Of a stretch of DNA of 64,000 bases, positions 8,777 through 18,322 are shown one piece after another. The notes below the pieces were generated by a model. The model was not told the origin of the DNA. It saw nothing but the letters and a program-made list of their open reading frames with translations, and searched no databases. Every line of letters starts with the position of its first letter. Position 1 is the stretch's first letter. The stretch spans positions 124,001 through 188,000 of the forward strand of contig JAIPJY010000005.1 in NCBI GenBank assembly GCA_021733925.1, given 5' to 3'. A program made the position numbers and the translations under genes. Source of the DNA: Prosthecobacter sp. Its GTDB lineage: Bacteria; Verrucomicrobiota; Verrucomicrobiia; Verrucomicrobiales; Verrucomicrobiaceae.

Positions 8777-8804
8777 GCCTTACACGTTTGTAATTCAGCG
8801 GAAA
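8777..8804 (+). promoter_or_regulatory. Copy 2 of the CCTTWC-N5-TGTAAT-N5-GGAAAG motif
   Basis: CCTTAC at 8777, TGTAAT at 8788, GGAAAG at 8799, with the same five-base spacers as the copy before moxR. It ends 86 bases before the batB ATG at 8891 and lies in the 214-base gap between the DUF1016 gene and batB. Confidence 0.6.
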
Positions 8805-8890
8805 GGGCGAGGTCAGGTCATGAAGGCAAAGGTTGGTCATCACGGAGCAACGGCATCCCAGAGGTGCTTGTGCCCCAGACTCACCCCCAA

Positions 8891-11089
8891 ATGACCTCAA
8901 CTATGAACTTTGCCCAACCTCTCTGGCTGCTTGCAGGCGTTGCCGCCTGTGCCGCCCTCGTCTGGCAGTATCGCCGGTTTGATCTCGCGCAGCGTGCCGC
9001 TCTCGCGCAGTTCGCGGCGGAACGCCTGCTGCACAAACTCACGACCTCGGTCTCCGCATCGCGGCGGCGCACCAAGCGCGTGCTGTTTACGCTCGGTGTT
9101 GGGCTGTTGTTCGTCGCCTTGGCGCGGCCGCAGGCGGGCTTTGAATGGCAGGAAACGCACCGCAAGGGGCTTGAGCTGCTCTTTGCCGTGGACACCTCCA
9201 AGAGCATGCTGGCGCAGGACATGAAGCCTGACCGCCTGACGCGTGCGAAGCTCGGCGTGAAGGATCTCGTCACCAAACTCAAGGGCGACGGCGTGGGCCT
9301 GGTGGCCTTTGCCGGCAACGCCTTTCTGCAATGCCCGGTGACGCTCGATTATGACGCCTTCCGCGAGTCGCTCGACGCACTCGATACCACCACGATCCCG
9401 CATGGCGGCTCCGACATGGCGGCGGCGATCCGTGAATCCGAGGCCGTGTTCAAGACACGCACCACGGCGGAAAAAATTCTCGTGCTCATCACCGATGGCG
9501 AAGACCTCGGCGGTGAAGGAATTACGGCCGCAGAAGCGGCGGCCAAAAAAGGCATCAAGATTTTCACCGTCGGCGTCGGCGGTGCCAACGGCGAACTCGT
9601 GCCGGTGCCCAATGAAAACGGCGGCACCGACTTTGCCCGGGATGAAAACGGCCAGTTCGTGAAATCGCATCTCGACGAGGAGACGCTCAAGAAGATCGCT
9701 GAAGTCACGGGCGGCATGTATCAGCCGCTGGGCACGCAGGGCGAGGGCTTGACGAAGATTTATGAAGAAGGTCTCGCCTCATTCACACGCGAAGAACTCA
9801 GCGCTCGCCAGGCCAAAGTGCCGCTCGAGAAATTCTACTGGCCGCTGCTGGCCGCGCTGCTGTGCCTGGTGGGCGAGATGCTCATCGGCAACCGCCGCAC
9901 CGTCCGCAAGCCGGTTCCCGAAAAGAAAAAACTCGCGCCGGGTCTGCGTCCAGCCACCGCCGCATTGGCCCTGTTTGCCGGGGTGATGAATGCGAACGCT
10001 GCGTCACCGCAGAGTGCCGAACAGGCCTACCAGAAGGGCGACTTCGCCAAGGCACAGCAGGAGTATGCCGAGAACGCCGCCAAACAGCCCGCCAGCGCCG
10101 AACTGCACTACAATGCCGGATCCGCCGCCTACAAGGCCGGGGACTACGCGCAAGCTGCCACCGGTTTTCAGCAGAGCCTGAACACCGACCAAGTGGCGCT
10201 GCAGCACGACGCCTATTACAATCTCGGAAACACCCAATACCGTCTCGGCCAGAAGACGGGGAAAGAAAAACCGCAGGAGACGATCAAGACTTGGGAGGAG
10301 GCGGTGAAGTCCTACGACGCAGCCTTGCAGATCGACGCCAACGACACCGAGGCGAAACACAACCGCGACCTCGTGCAGAAGAAGATCGACGAGCTCAAGA
10401 AACAGGAAGAGCAGAAAAAACAGGAGCAGCAAAAGCAGGATCAGAAGGATCAGCAACAGAACCAAGACCAGTCCCAGGATCAGAAAAATGATTCCAAAGA
10501 CTCGCAGAAGGACTCCCAGGATCAAAAGAACGATACAAAGGATCAGAATAGTGATTCGAAGGACTCCAAGGGCGGCGACAAGGGAGAGCCACAGAAGGAT
10601 TCCAAGGATCAGAAAGACAACGCCAAGGACAACCAGAGCGCTGCCAAGGATCAGAAGAACGAATCTCAGGAGTCCAAGGCCGACGAACAAAAGAAGCCTG
10701 ACGAATCCAAGGGCGAACAAGCCGACACCAAGAAGGACGAGCCGAAAGATCAAAAAGCCGGCACGCAGCCGCAGTCGGGTGACGAGAAGAAGGATCAGCA
10801 GCAGGCCGATGCGAAATCGGGCAAGGACGAGCAGCCCAAACCCGTCGATGCCGGGCAGAAGCCTTCACAAGGAGACATCCAGGCAGCCAATGGTGAACAG
10901 CCGCAGGATGACCAGGCAGCAGAAGCGGCGGCAGAGGATCAGCAGCGCGAACCCGGCCAGATGACCAAGGAAGAAGCCAGACATCTCCTCGACGCACTCA
11001 AAGGCGACGAACGCCAAGTGCCATCGATTTCCGCCCGGGGCCGTGCCGCAAGCCAGCCCAACGATCACAAAAAACTCAAAGATTGGTAA
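8891..11089 (+). CDS. batB: BatB-like vWA protein fused to a BatC-like TPR region
   Basis: 732 residues from ATG 8891 (MTSTMNFAQPLWLL; ATG 8903 is equally possible). Two N-terminal helices flank a basic segment, then comes a vWA domain with MIDAS DTSKSMLAQD and ITDGEDLGG, a membrane helix near residue 315, and a second secreted part beginning at about residue 345 with TPRs (EQAYQKGDFAKAQQEYAEN). From about residue 500 to 690 it becomes an extreme Lys/Gln/Asp/Glu low-complexity tail built on DQK and DSKD units. BatB and BatC are usually separate genes; here they form one frame. The next gene starts 3 bases after the stop. Confidence 0.87.
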   Translation: MTSTMNFAQPLWLLAGVAACAALVWQYRRFDLAQRAALAQFAAERLLHKLTTSVSASRRRTKRVLFTLGVGLLFVALARPQAGFEWQETHRKGLELLFAVDTSKSMLAQDMKPDRLTRAKLGVKDLVTKLKGDGVGLVAFAGNAFLQCPVTLDYDAFRESLDALDTTTIPHGGSDMAAAIRESEAVFKTRTTAEKILVLITDGEDLGGEGITAAEAAAKKGIKIFTVGVGGANGELVPVPNENGGTDFARDENGQFVKSHLDEETLKKIAEVTGGMYQPLGTQGEGLTKIYEEGLASFTREELSARQAKVPLEKFYWPLLAALLCLVGEMLIGNRRTVRKPVPEKKKLAPGLRPATAALALFAGVMNANAASPQSAEQAYQKGDFAKAQQEYAENAAKQPASAELHYNAGSAAYKAGDYAQAATGFQQSLNTDQVALQHDAYYNLGNTQYRLGQKTGKEKPQETIKTWEEAVKSYDAALQIDANDTEAKHNRDLVQKKIDELKKQEEQKKQEQQKQDQKDQQQNQDQSQDQKNDSKDSQKDSQDQKNDTKDQNSDSKDSKGGDKGEPQKDSKDQKDNAKDNQSAAKDQKNESQESKADEQKKPDESKGEQADTKKDEPKDQKAGTQPQSGDEKKDQQQADAKSGKDEQPKPVDAGQKPSQGDIQAANGEQPQDDQAAEAAAEDQQREPGQMTKEEARHLLDALKGDERQVPSISARGRAASQPNDHKKLKDW

Positions 11090-11092
11090 CCC

Positions 11093-12988
11093 ATGAAAAC
11101 ACACACCCTCCAACACCATCTGCTGACCGGCTTGTGCTTTGTCGCTCTCGTTGCACCGGCATGGGCCGCGCAGACCACCATCAGCGCACAGATCCAGCCG
11201 CAGAGCATCTCCCTGGGAGACTCCGCTCAGCTCGCCGTGACCATCAAAGGTTCGCAATCTGCAGAGCCAGAAGTGCCCAGCGTGAACGGACTCGACATCA
11301 CGCGCGTCGGTCAAAGCAGTTCGATGCGGAGCATCAACGGCGCGGTCACCTCCAGCGTCACGCACATCTACCGCGTCACCGCAGATCGTGCTGGCAGCTT
11401 CACCATTCCGGCGATCACGGCTGCGGGCGCAGGCAGCACGCCACCGATCACGCTACGCGTGGATCAGGGCTCAGGCAGCCAGACACGCCGCGCCCCTCCG
11501 CAAGGCCGTGCGCAGCAGACCGCGCCCAGCATGCAAGTTGACACGTCGGTGGATGCGCAAAACCAGTCCGCCTTCCTTCGTGTCATTCTGCCGAAACACG
11601 AACTCACCGTGGGCGAACTCGTGCCCGTGGAAGTGAAAGCCTGCTTTCGCGCTGGCGTCTCCGCATCACTCAATGGTCTGCCGATGCTGAGCAGTGACGC
11701 CTTCACTCTGAACAAACTCAGCGACAATCCAGAACAAACACGCGAGATCATCAATGGCGCCCCCTACACCGTCGTCACCTGGACCAGCTCGCTCTCCGCC
11801 GTGAAAGCCGGAGAATACCCGCTCAATCTCGATCTGCCGGTGATGGTTCGCGTGAAGGAGCGTGTCAAACGCGGTGGGGGAAGTGGGCGCAATCCATTCA
11901 AGGATTTCTTCGGCGCGGACTCGCCCTTCGATGATTCAATGTTCGAAGATTCCTTCTTCGATGACTTCTTTGGCCAGGCGACGGAGAAACCTCTCACGTT
12001 GCACACCGACGGCGCAGTCGTGAAAATCAAGGCGCTTCCTTTGCAGGGCCGTCCCGCGAACTTCACCGGGGCCGTCGGTCAGTTTGCGCTGAGCAGCGAA
12101 GCCTCCACCACCAGCGGTGCGACTGGTGATCCTCTCACCCTTAAAGTCAACGTCACCGGCCAGGGCAACTTCGGCCGCGTATCGATGAACGGCCTGCCCG
12201 CGAGCGCCGACTGGAAGAGCTACAACCCGAGCTCGAAGTTTGAGCCCGGCGACAGCAGCGGCACGACAGGCACCAAGACCTTCGAACAATCGATCGTCCC
12301 GCTCAAAGCCGGACGGCAGGACATTCCTGCGGTGAGCTTCAGCTATTTCGATCCGGAGAAAGATGCCTACGTCACGAAAGCAACTGATCCGATTGCCGTC
12401 GAGATCGCGGCGAATTCCGCGACCGCTCTGGCCGCCACTCCGGTCCCAGATTCCGTGGCGAATGCTCCCACGACGGGTGAACCGGACGCCAGCTCCGAAG
12501 GCATGGCCCACGACCAGGAAGTACCAGCACATGCCAGTTCAAGCCTGCGCCCGTTGATTCTGAGGCCCTGGTTCATCGCCATGAACGGCCTGACGTTCGC
12601 AGTGATTATCCTTGGCTCCCTGCTGCTCGCTATTCGCTCCCGTCGCGCCAGGGATCCGCGCCGCCTGGAACGCGAAGCGGCGGAGAAAGCCGTCAAAGAA
12701 TCCCTCGCCACCATGGACGAGGCCCTGAAGGAAAAAGACGACACTCGGTTCTTCGATGCCGCCCGCCGTGCCTTGCAGGAGCGCCTGGCATCGCAATGGC
12801 AGGTGCCTGTCACCAAGGTCACGCTCCCTGAAATCCGTTCACGTCTCAACGGCCATGCCGAGGACGTCAGCACCATCCTGCAAACCGCCGACGATGTGAC
12901 CTACGCCGGCAAACGTTTCACCGCGCCTGACCTCAAGCACTGGCGCGATCTTGTCAAAACCCAGCTCCAACAACTCAGCATCTCATGA
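11093..12988 (+). CDS. batD: BatD-like oxygen-tolerance protein
   Basis: 631 residues. A signal peptide (cleavage after PAWA) is followed by repeated Ig-like beta domains (ISLGDSAQLAVTIKGS, VGELVPVEVKACFRAG, TGDPLTLKVNVTGQGNF), an Asp/Phe-rich loop around residues 270-300 typical of BatD, and a membrane helix near residue 505 ending in a basic stop-transfer. A cytoplasmic helical domain forms the last ~100 residues. BatD is a periplasmic scaffold of the Bat vWA complex; its biochemical role is unproven. It overlaps the next gene by four bases. Confidence 0.85.
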   Translation: MKTHTLQHHLLTGLCFVALVAPAWAAQTTISAQIQPQSISLGDSAQLAVTIKGSQSAEPEVPSVNGLDITRVGQSSSMRSINGAVTSSVTHIYRVTADRAGSFTIPAITAAGAGSTPPITLRVDQGSGSQTRRAPPQGRAQQTAPSMQVDTSVDAQNQSAFLRVILPKHELTVGELVPVEVKACFRAGVSASLNGLPMLSSDAFTLNKLSDNPEQTREIINGAPYTVVTWTSSLSAVKAGEYPLNLDLPVMVRVKERVKRGGGSGRNPFKDFFGADSPFDDSMFEDSFFDDFFGQATEKPLTLHTDGAVVKIKALPLQGRPANFTGAVGQFALSSEASTTSGATGDPLTLKVNVTGQGNFGRVSMNGLPASADWKSYNPSSKFEPGDSSGTTGTKTFEQSIVPLKAGRQDIPAVSFSYFDPEKDAYVTKATDPIAVEIAANSATALAATPVPDSVANAPTTGEPDASSEGMAHDQEVPAHASSSLRPLILRPWFIAMNGLTFAVIILGSLLLAIRSRRARDPRRLEREAAEKAVKESLATMDEALKEKDDTRFFDAARRALQERLASQWQVPVTKVTLPEIRSRLNGHAEDVSTILQTADDVTYAGKRFTAPDLKHWRDLVKTQLQQLSIS

Positions 12989-13791
12989 AAAACTCCCCAT
13001 CATCATCCTGCTCCCGCCTGAGAAAGCACCTGACTCATGAAGAACAAAAGCTGCTTGAAGACATGCAGCGCAGTCGCGAAGCCCGGCAGAAAAAAGCCGC
13101 CAGCGCAAAGAAGACCGGCAGAAGCAGCAAGTCTTCATTGCTGCTCGCCGCCTGCGTGGCCACACTCTTTGGCGCGACCACCGTTCCATTGCAGGCCGCA
13201 GACCGCCCCGTCTCAGCACCCGCGCTATACAATGAAGGCAACGCCGCCCAGCGCGCGGGCCGCCTTGGCCCGGCGATTCTGAGCTACGAACGCGCCCGGC
13301 TGCTCGCGCAGGATGACACGGCCATCGCTCACAATCTGGATCTCGCGAGGCAGAAAGCAGGCGTCGAAGCCCCGATGCTCTCTTGGTGGCAAAAGCCTGC
13401 ACACTGGCTCAGCTTCAACGGCTTCGCCGTGCTCGGCAGCCTGTCGCTGCTGCTCTTTGCCGTGACCTTCTTCGGCATGCCGGTGCTGTCGCAATCTCTT
13501 GGCACCATCGCCCGCGGTGCGGCCGTCTCACTGGGCCTCGTGACGCTCCTTTCATGGTCCATCGTGGCGGCGCGCTGGCCGGAGCTGGATCGTGCCGTGG
13601 TCGTCGGTACACAGCCCGCCGTCCACATCGCCCCCGCCGCAAATGCCGCAGTGCTGTTCGATTTGAAACCCGGCGAACTCGTGAACGAGGGCAGCAGCCA
13701 CGGCGACTTCATTCGCATCAGCACCGCCGATGGCCGCAGCGGCTGGGTGGCTGCCACGGATGTGGAGAAGGTGGTTCCCTCGGCCTCATGA
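12985..13791 (+). CDS. BatE-like TPR and SH3-domain membrane protein
   Basis: 268 residues. A charged N-terminal ~45 residues (HLTHEEQKLLEDMQRSREAR) precedes a hydrophobic segment (SLLLAACVATLFGATTV), then a TPR-like stretch (ALYNEGNAAQRAGRLGPAI), two membrane helices around residues 137-155 and 170-190, and a C-terminal SH3b-like domain with GELVNEGSSHGDFIRI and RSGWV. This is the usual last member of bat clusters. The start at ATG 12985 overlaps the batD stop (ATGA), supporting translational coupling. Confidence 0.8.
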   Translation: MKNSPSSSCSRLRKHLTHEEQKLLEDMQRSREARQKKAASAKKTGRSSKSSLLLAACVATLFGATTVPLQAADRPVSAPALYNEGNAAQRAGRLGPAILSYERARLLAQDDTAIAHNLDLARQKAGVEAPMLSWWQKPAHWLSFNGFAVLGSLSLLLFAVTFFGMPVLSQSLGTIARGAAVSLGLVTLLSWSIVAARWPELDRAVVVGTQPAVHIAPAANAAVLFDLKPGELVNEGSSHGDFIRISTADGRSGWVAATDVEKVVPSAS

Positions 13792-13839
13792 AATACCAGC
13801 CGAATAGAAGTGCCAGGAGAAGACCAAGTTCATCCGAAT

Positions 13840-13867
13840 CCTTTCACCGCTGTAATGCACCGGAAAG
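13840..13867 (+). promoter_or_regulatory. Copy 3 of the CCTTWC-N5-TGTAAT-N5-GGAAAG motif
   Basis: CCTTTC at 13840, TGTAAT at 13851, GGAAAG at 13862. It ends 95 bases before the ATG of the FKBP-like fragment at 13963, matching the distance seen at moxR and batB. Confidence 0.6.
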
Positions 13868-13962
13868 CATGGAGACACCCCCGGTCGGGGATGATGCGAG
13901 CGTGATCAGTCATTCAATCGGCGTGCTGCCAAAGAAAACAAACACCCACAAAAAACAACCTC

Positions 13963-14076
13963 ATGAAAATTCAAAACATCCTCCCACCGACCTATGGCGA
14001 CCAGGGCGCCGGGAGCGACATTCCGCCGAACGCGACACTCATTTTCGAGGTCGAACTCCTCAGCGTGAAGAGCTGA
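13963..14076 (+). pseudogene. FKBP-type peptidyl-prolyl isomerase fragment (37 codons)
   Basis: A short frame MKIQNILPPTYGDQGAG... whose residues 10-36 match the C-terminal end of FKBP domains (YGDQGAG, then IPPNATLIFEVELL). The catalytic bulk of the domain, about 80 residues, is absent. An ATG, the upstream 28-bp motif at the standard distance and a downstream hairpin are all present. So it is either an internal-deletion remnant still attached to its promoter, or a genuine expressed micropeptide derived from FKBP. The 380-base gap between the batE-like gene and prc contains nothing else I recognise. Confidence 0.6.
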
Positions 14077-14094
14077 CCCTGCCATCCAACCCAC

Positions 14095-14123
14095 GCCCGG
14101 TGGCGTATCAATCGTCACCGGGC
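14095..14123 (+). terminator. Hairpin after the FKBP fragment
   Basis: GCCCGGTG and CACCGGGC form a perfect 8-bp stem with a 13-base loop, 18 bases after the fragment's stop. No T-run follows, so intrinsic termination is only possible. Confidence 0.35.
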
Positions 14124-14171
14124 TCCAGTCCAGATTGAATAAAAACCCGGCTAGCCTCTCTCATCACTATC

Positions 14172-16334
14172 ATGAAAACGCATCCTCGCTTCTTGGTCGC
14201 CTTCACGCTAGGCCTTGCGCTCATCACGGCCGCGCCCGTCCAAGCTTTGCGTCCAGCGCAGCGGATCGATGCCACCACGCCGGAAGGACAGGTCACACAG
14301 CTCACCGTCCAGCTCCTTGAGGGAACACAGTTTGCGCATCAACGGCTCGATGATGCCATGGCGGCGCAGTTTCTCGACCGCTATCTCGACTCCCTTGACG
14401 GCTCACACGAACTCTTTTTCCAGAGCGATATCACTGAGTTCCACCGCTTTCTCCCGCAGCTCGCGGAGAACACGCGGATCGAGGGCGACACGACGCCGGC
14501 TCGTGTGATTTATGAACGCTATCTCCAGCGGATCGAAGAACGGTCGGCTTTCGTGGCCAAGGCGCTTTCAGAGGACAAATTCGATTTCACCGGGCGTGAT
14601 CGGTACAGCTACGACCGTGCAAAAGCACCCCGCCCGCTCGATGCCGCCGAGGCACAGGAACTGTGGCGTCAGCGCCTTCGCGCCGATGTGCTGCAGGAGA
14701 AGCTCGCGGGAAAAAAGCCTCAGGATTTTGCTCAAACGCTGACGCGCCGCTACGCGCGCCAGGTGCAGATGATGAAGAAACTCAGCCCGGGCACCGTGGT
14801 GGAGACCTACCTGAATGCACTCGCCCATGTCTATGATCCGCATTCGGACTACATGGGCCCGGAGCAGTTGGCGAACTTTAACATCGCGATGCAGCTTTCG
14901 CTCGCGGGCGTCGGCGCGACCCTTCAGGGCGATGACGGCGTCTGCAAAATCCGCGAACTGGTACCCGGCGGCCCGGCCGCAAAGAGCGGAAAACTCAAGG
15001 TCGGCGACCGCATCGTTGCCGTGAGCCAGGGGCCGGACAAGGAAGTCGTTGATGTGGTCGACATGCCGCTGCCACAGGCCGTGGAATTGATTCGCGGGCC
15101 AAAAGGAACGCAGGTGACTCTAACGCTCATCCCCGTCGGCGCGACGGAAGGCACGCGGAAAACCGTGACCATTACTCGCGACGTCATCCATCTTGACGAA
15201 CAAAAAGCCAAGGCGCAGATCGTCGATTTCCCTGCGGACGCAGGCAAAACCACCCGTCTGGGTGTCATCGATCTTCCAGCGTTCTACGCCACCGACAAAG
15301 GACGCGGAGAGTCGGCCACCGCCGATGTCGCCAAGCTCATCCGCAAACTCGAAAGCGAGAAGGTTCAGGGAATCATCCTCGATCTCCGGCGCAATGGCGG
15401 CGGCTCGCTCGAAGAAGCCATCAGTCTCACCGGCCTCTTCATTCCCTCCGGCCCAGTGGTGCAGACGCGCGATCTCGAAGGTCGCATCAGCATTGGCACC
15501 GACGACGACGGAAAGACGCTTTACTCTGGCCCGCTCATCGTTCTCACCAGCCGTCTCAGCGCGTCCGCTTCGGAGATCGTCGCCGGTGCTCTGCAGGATT
15601 ACGGCCGCGCCATCATCGTCGGCGACTCCTCCACCTTTGGCAAAGGTACGGTGCAGACCATGCTGCCGCTCGGATACATCATGCAAAACAGCGGCGTTGT
15701 CCCAGCAGCCGATCCCGGCGCGCTCAAGGTCACGATCAGCAAATTCTACCGGCCCGGAGGCAGCTCGACTCAGCTGCGCGGTGTGCGGCCGGACATCGTG
15801 CTGCCTTCCTTCACGGACACGCCTGAGATCAGCGAAGCAGGGATGGAAAATCCGATGCCATGGGATGCCGTGCCACCGGCGCGCTTCACCCATTTTGACC
15901 TCGCCAATCCCTACATTACCAAACTGGCCGATGAATCCCAAGCGCGGATCGCCTCAGAGCAGGACTTCAAATGGTGGCGTGAAGATCTCGCGCTCGTGGA
16001 GAAAAACCGCGCCACGAAATCCGTCTCCCTCAACGAGGCGGAGCGCCGGAGTGAGCGGGACGAGGCCAAGGCACGGACCAAGGCACACGATGCGGAACGT
16101 CTCGCGCGCAAGGAGACGGCGCCGGCCGTCTATGAGATCACGGTCAAAAATGCGGAATCCCCAGGCCTCCCTGCCGCCCTTGAACCGAAGAAAGTCAAAG
16201 TCGACGCCAACGAAGACGAGGCCGATGCGGCGGAGCCTGGACGCGATCTGCTTCTGCATGAAACCGAGCACATTCTGGCCGACTACCTGAAACTCCTGCC
16301 CACCATGGCATCCTCCACGGTGACGCAGCGGTGA
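14172..16334 (+). CDS. prc: Carboxy-terminal processing protease (Prc/Tsp type, S41A)
   Basis: 720 residues, the size of E. coli Prc rather than short CtpA. It has a signal peptide (LALITAAPVQA), an N-terminal helical domain, a PDZ domain at about residues 240-320 (GVGATLQGDDGVCKI, KVGDRIVAV) and the protease core with GIILDLRRNGGGSLEEA, the nucleophile motif SASASEIVAGAL and the general-base Lys in FGKGTVQ. The C-terminal Prc-specific extension is rich in charged residues. It degrades or trims periplasmic proteins from their C-termini. It is transcribed alone; the downstream genes are on the other strand. Confidence 0.93.
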   Translation: MKTHPRFLVAFTLGLALITAAPVQALRPAQRIDATTPEGQVTQLTVQLLEGTQFAHQRLDDAMAAQFLDRYLDSLDGSHELFFQSDITEFHRFLPQLAENTRIEGDTTPARVIYERYLQRIEERSAFVAKALSEDKFDFTGRDRYSYDRAKAPRPLDAAEAQELWRQRLRADVLQEKLAGKKPQDFAQTLTRRYARQVQMMKKLSPGTVVETYLNALAHVYDPHSDYMGPEQLANFNIAMQLSLAGVGATLQGDDGVCKIRELVPGGPAAKSGKLKVGDRIVAVSQGPDKEVVDVVDMPLPQAVELIRGPKGTQVTLTLIPVGATEGTRKTVTITRDVIHLDEQKAKAQIVDFPADAGKTTRLGVIDLPAFYATDKGRGESATADVAKLIRKLESEKVQGIILDLRRNGGGSLEEAISLTGLFIPSGPVVQTRDLEGRISIGTDDDGKTLYSGPLIVLTSRLSASASEIVAGALQDYGRAIIVGDSSTFGKGTVQTMLPLGYIMQNSGVVPAADPGALKVTISKFYRPGGSSTQLRGVRPDIVLPSFTDTPEISEAGMENPMPWDAVPPARFTHFDLANPYITKLADESQARIASEQDFKWWREDLALVEKNRATKSVSLNEAERRSERDEAKARTKAHDAERLARKETAPAVYEITVKNAESPGLPAALEPKKVKVDANEDEADAAEPGRDLLLHETEHILADYLKLLPTMASSTVTQR

Positions 16335-16358
16335 AGTGGCTTCATCAAGCAAGGGCCA

Positions 16359-17323
16359 TCACGTGCAGCACGGACAAGGCTGCACGAAATGCCCCGGCGC
16401 GACTTCTTTGAGCGTGAGATCCATGCCCACGCTTTGCTCCCACTTCGGATGCTTCATGCGGTGGCCGAAGGCGCAGCCGGCGGGTGGATTGATCGGAGAA
16501 GGCACGTCGCCGCGCAGCAACTGTCGCTCGCGGCGCTTCGTCGGATCGGCGATGGGGATCGCGTCGAGCAATGCCTTCGTGTACGCGTGTCGCGGGTTTT
16601 GATAGAGCTCAGTGGCCGGCGCGAGTTCGACGATCTTGCCGAGATACATCACCGCCACGCGGTCGCTCATATGCTGCACGACACTCAGGTCATGCGCGAT
16701 GAAAAGATAGGCGAGGCCGAAATCACGCTGCAGTTCGAGCAGCAGGTTCAGCACCTGGGCCTGCACGGATACGTCGAGCGCGGAGACGGGCTCGTCGCAG
16801 ACGATGAGTTTGGGCTTCAAAGCCAGCGCGCGTGCGATGCCAATGCGCTGACGCTGGCCGCCGCTGAATTCGAATGGGTAGCGATGCAGAGCCTCGGTCG
16901 GCAGCCCGACGCGTTTGAGCAGCTCCGCCGCCCATTCGCCGCGTTCGGCGCGCGTGCCCATCTTTTGAATGATGAACGGCTCCTCCAAAATCTGGCCGAT
17001 GGTATGGCGCGGGTTGAGCGATTCGGCCGGATCTTGAAACACCATCTGCATCTCGCGACGCATGGTGCGCAAGGCGCTTTGCGGTTGCGCGGAAATGTCG
17101 TTGCCGTTGAAGACCACGCTGCCTGCCGTGGGCTTGAGCAGACGCACGATCGACCGCGCGACGGTGCTTTTGCCGCAGCCGCTTTCGCCGACGAGCCCGA
17201 GTGTTTCGCCCGGATTCAGCTCGAAGCTCACGCCATCCACGGCTTTGCACGTCGCCTTCGTCGTGTAAAACACGCCGCCACGCACTGGGAAGTGCATCTT
17301 GAGGTTTTGGACGGAGAGGAGGC

Positions 17324-17327
<4 letters not shown>
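16359..17327 (-). CDS. Peptide ABC transporter ATPase (DppF/OppF type)
   Basis: 322 residues from ATG 17327 ([18 protein letters not shown]). Walker [10 protein letters not shown], signature [15 protein letters not shown], Walker [16 protein letters not shown]-loop IAHDLSVV, and the C-terminal oligopeptide-transporter extension with a Cys cluster ([18 protein letters not shown]). It energises uptake of peptides together with the paralogous ATPase upstream. The start overlaps the preceding stop by four bases (ATGA). It is the last gene of a five-gene operon. Confidence 0.92.

Positions 17328-18318
<991 letters not shown>

Positions 18319-18322
<4 letters not shown>

Noticed and set aside
10004..10753. 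A Leu/Val-rich minus-strand frame that looks like a membrane protein
   Set aside because: It is the complement of the Lys/Gln/Asp repeat tail of BatB; the hydrophobicity is a mirror effect of those codons.
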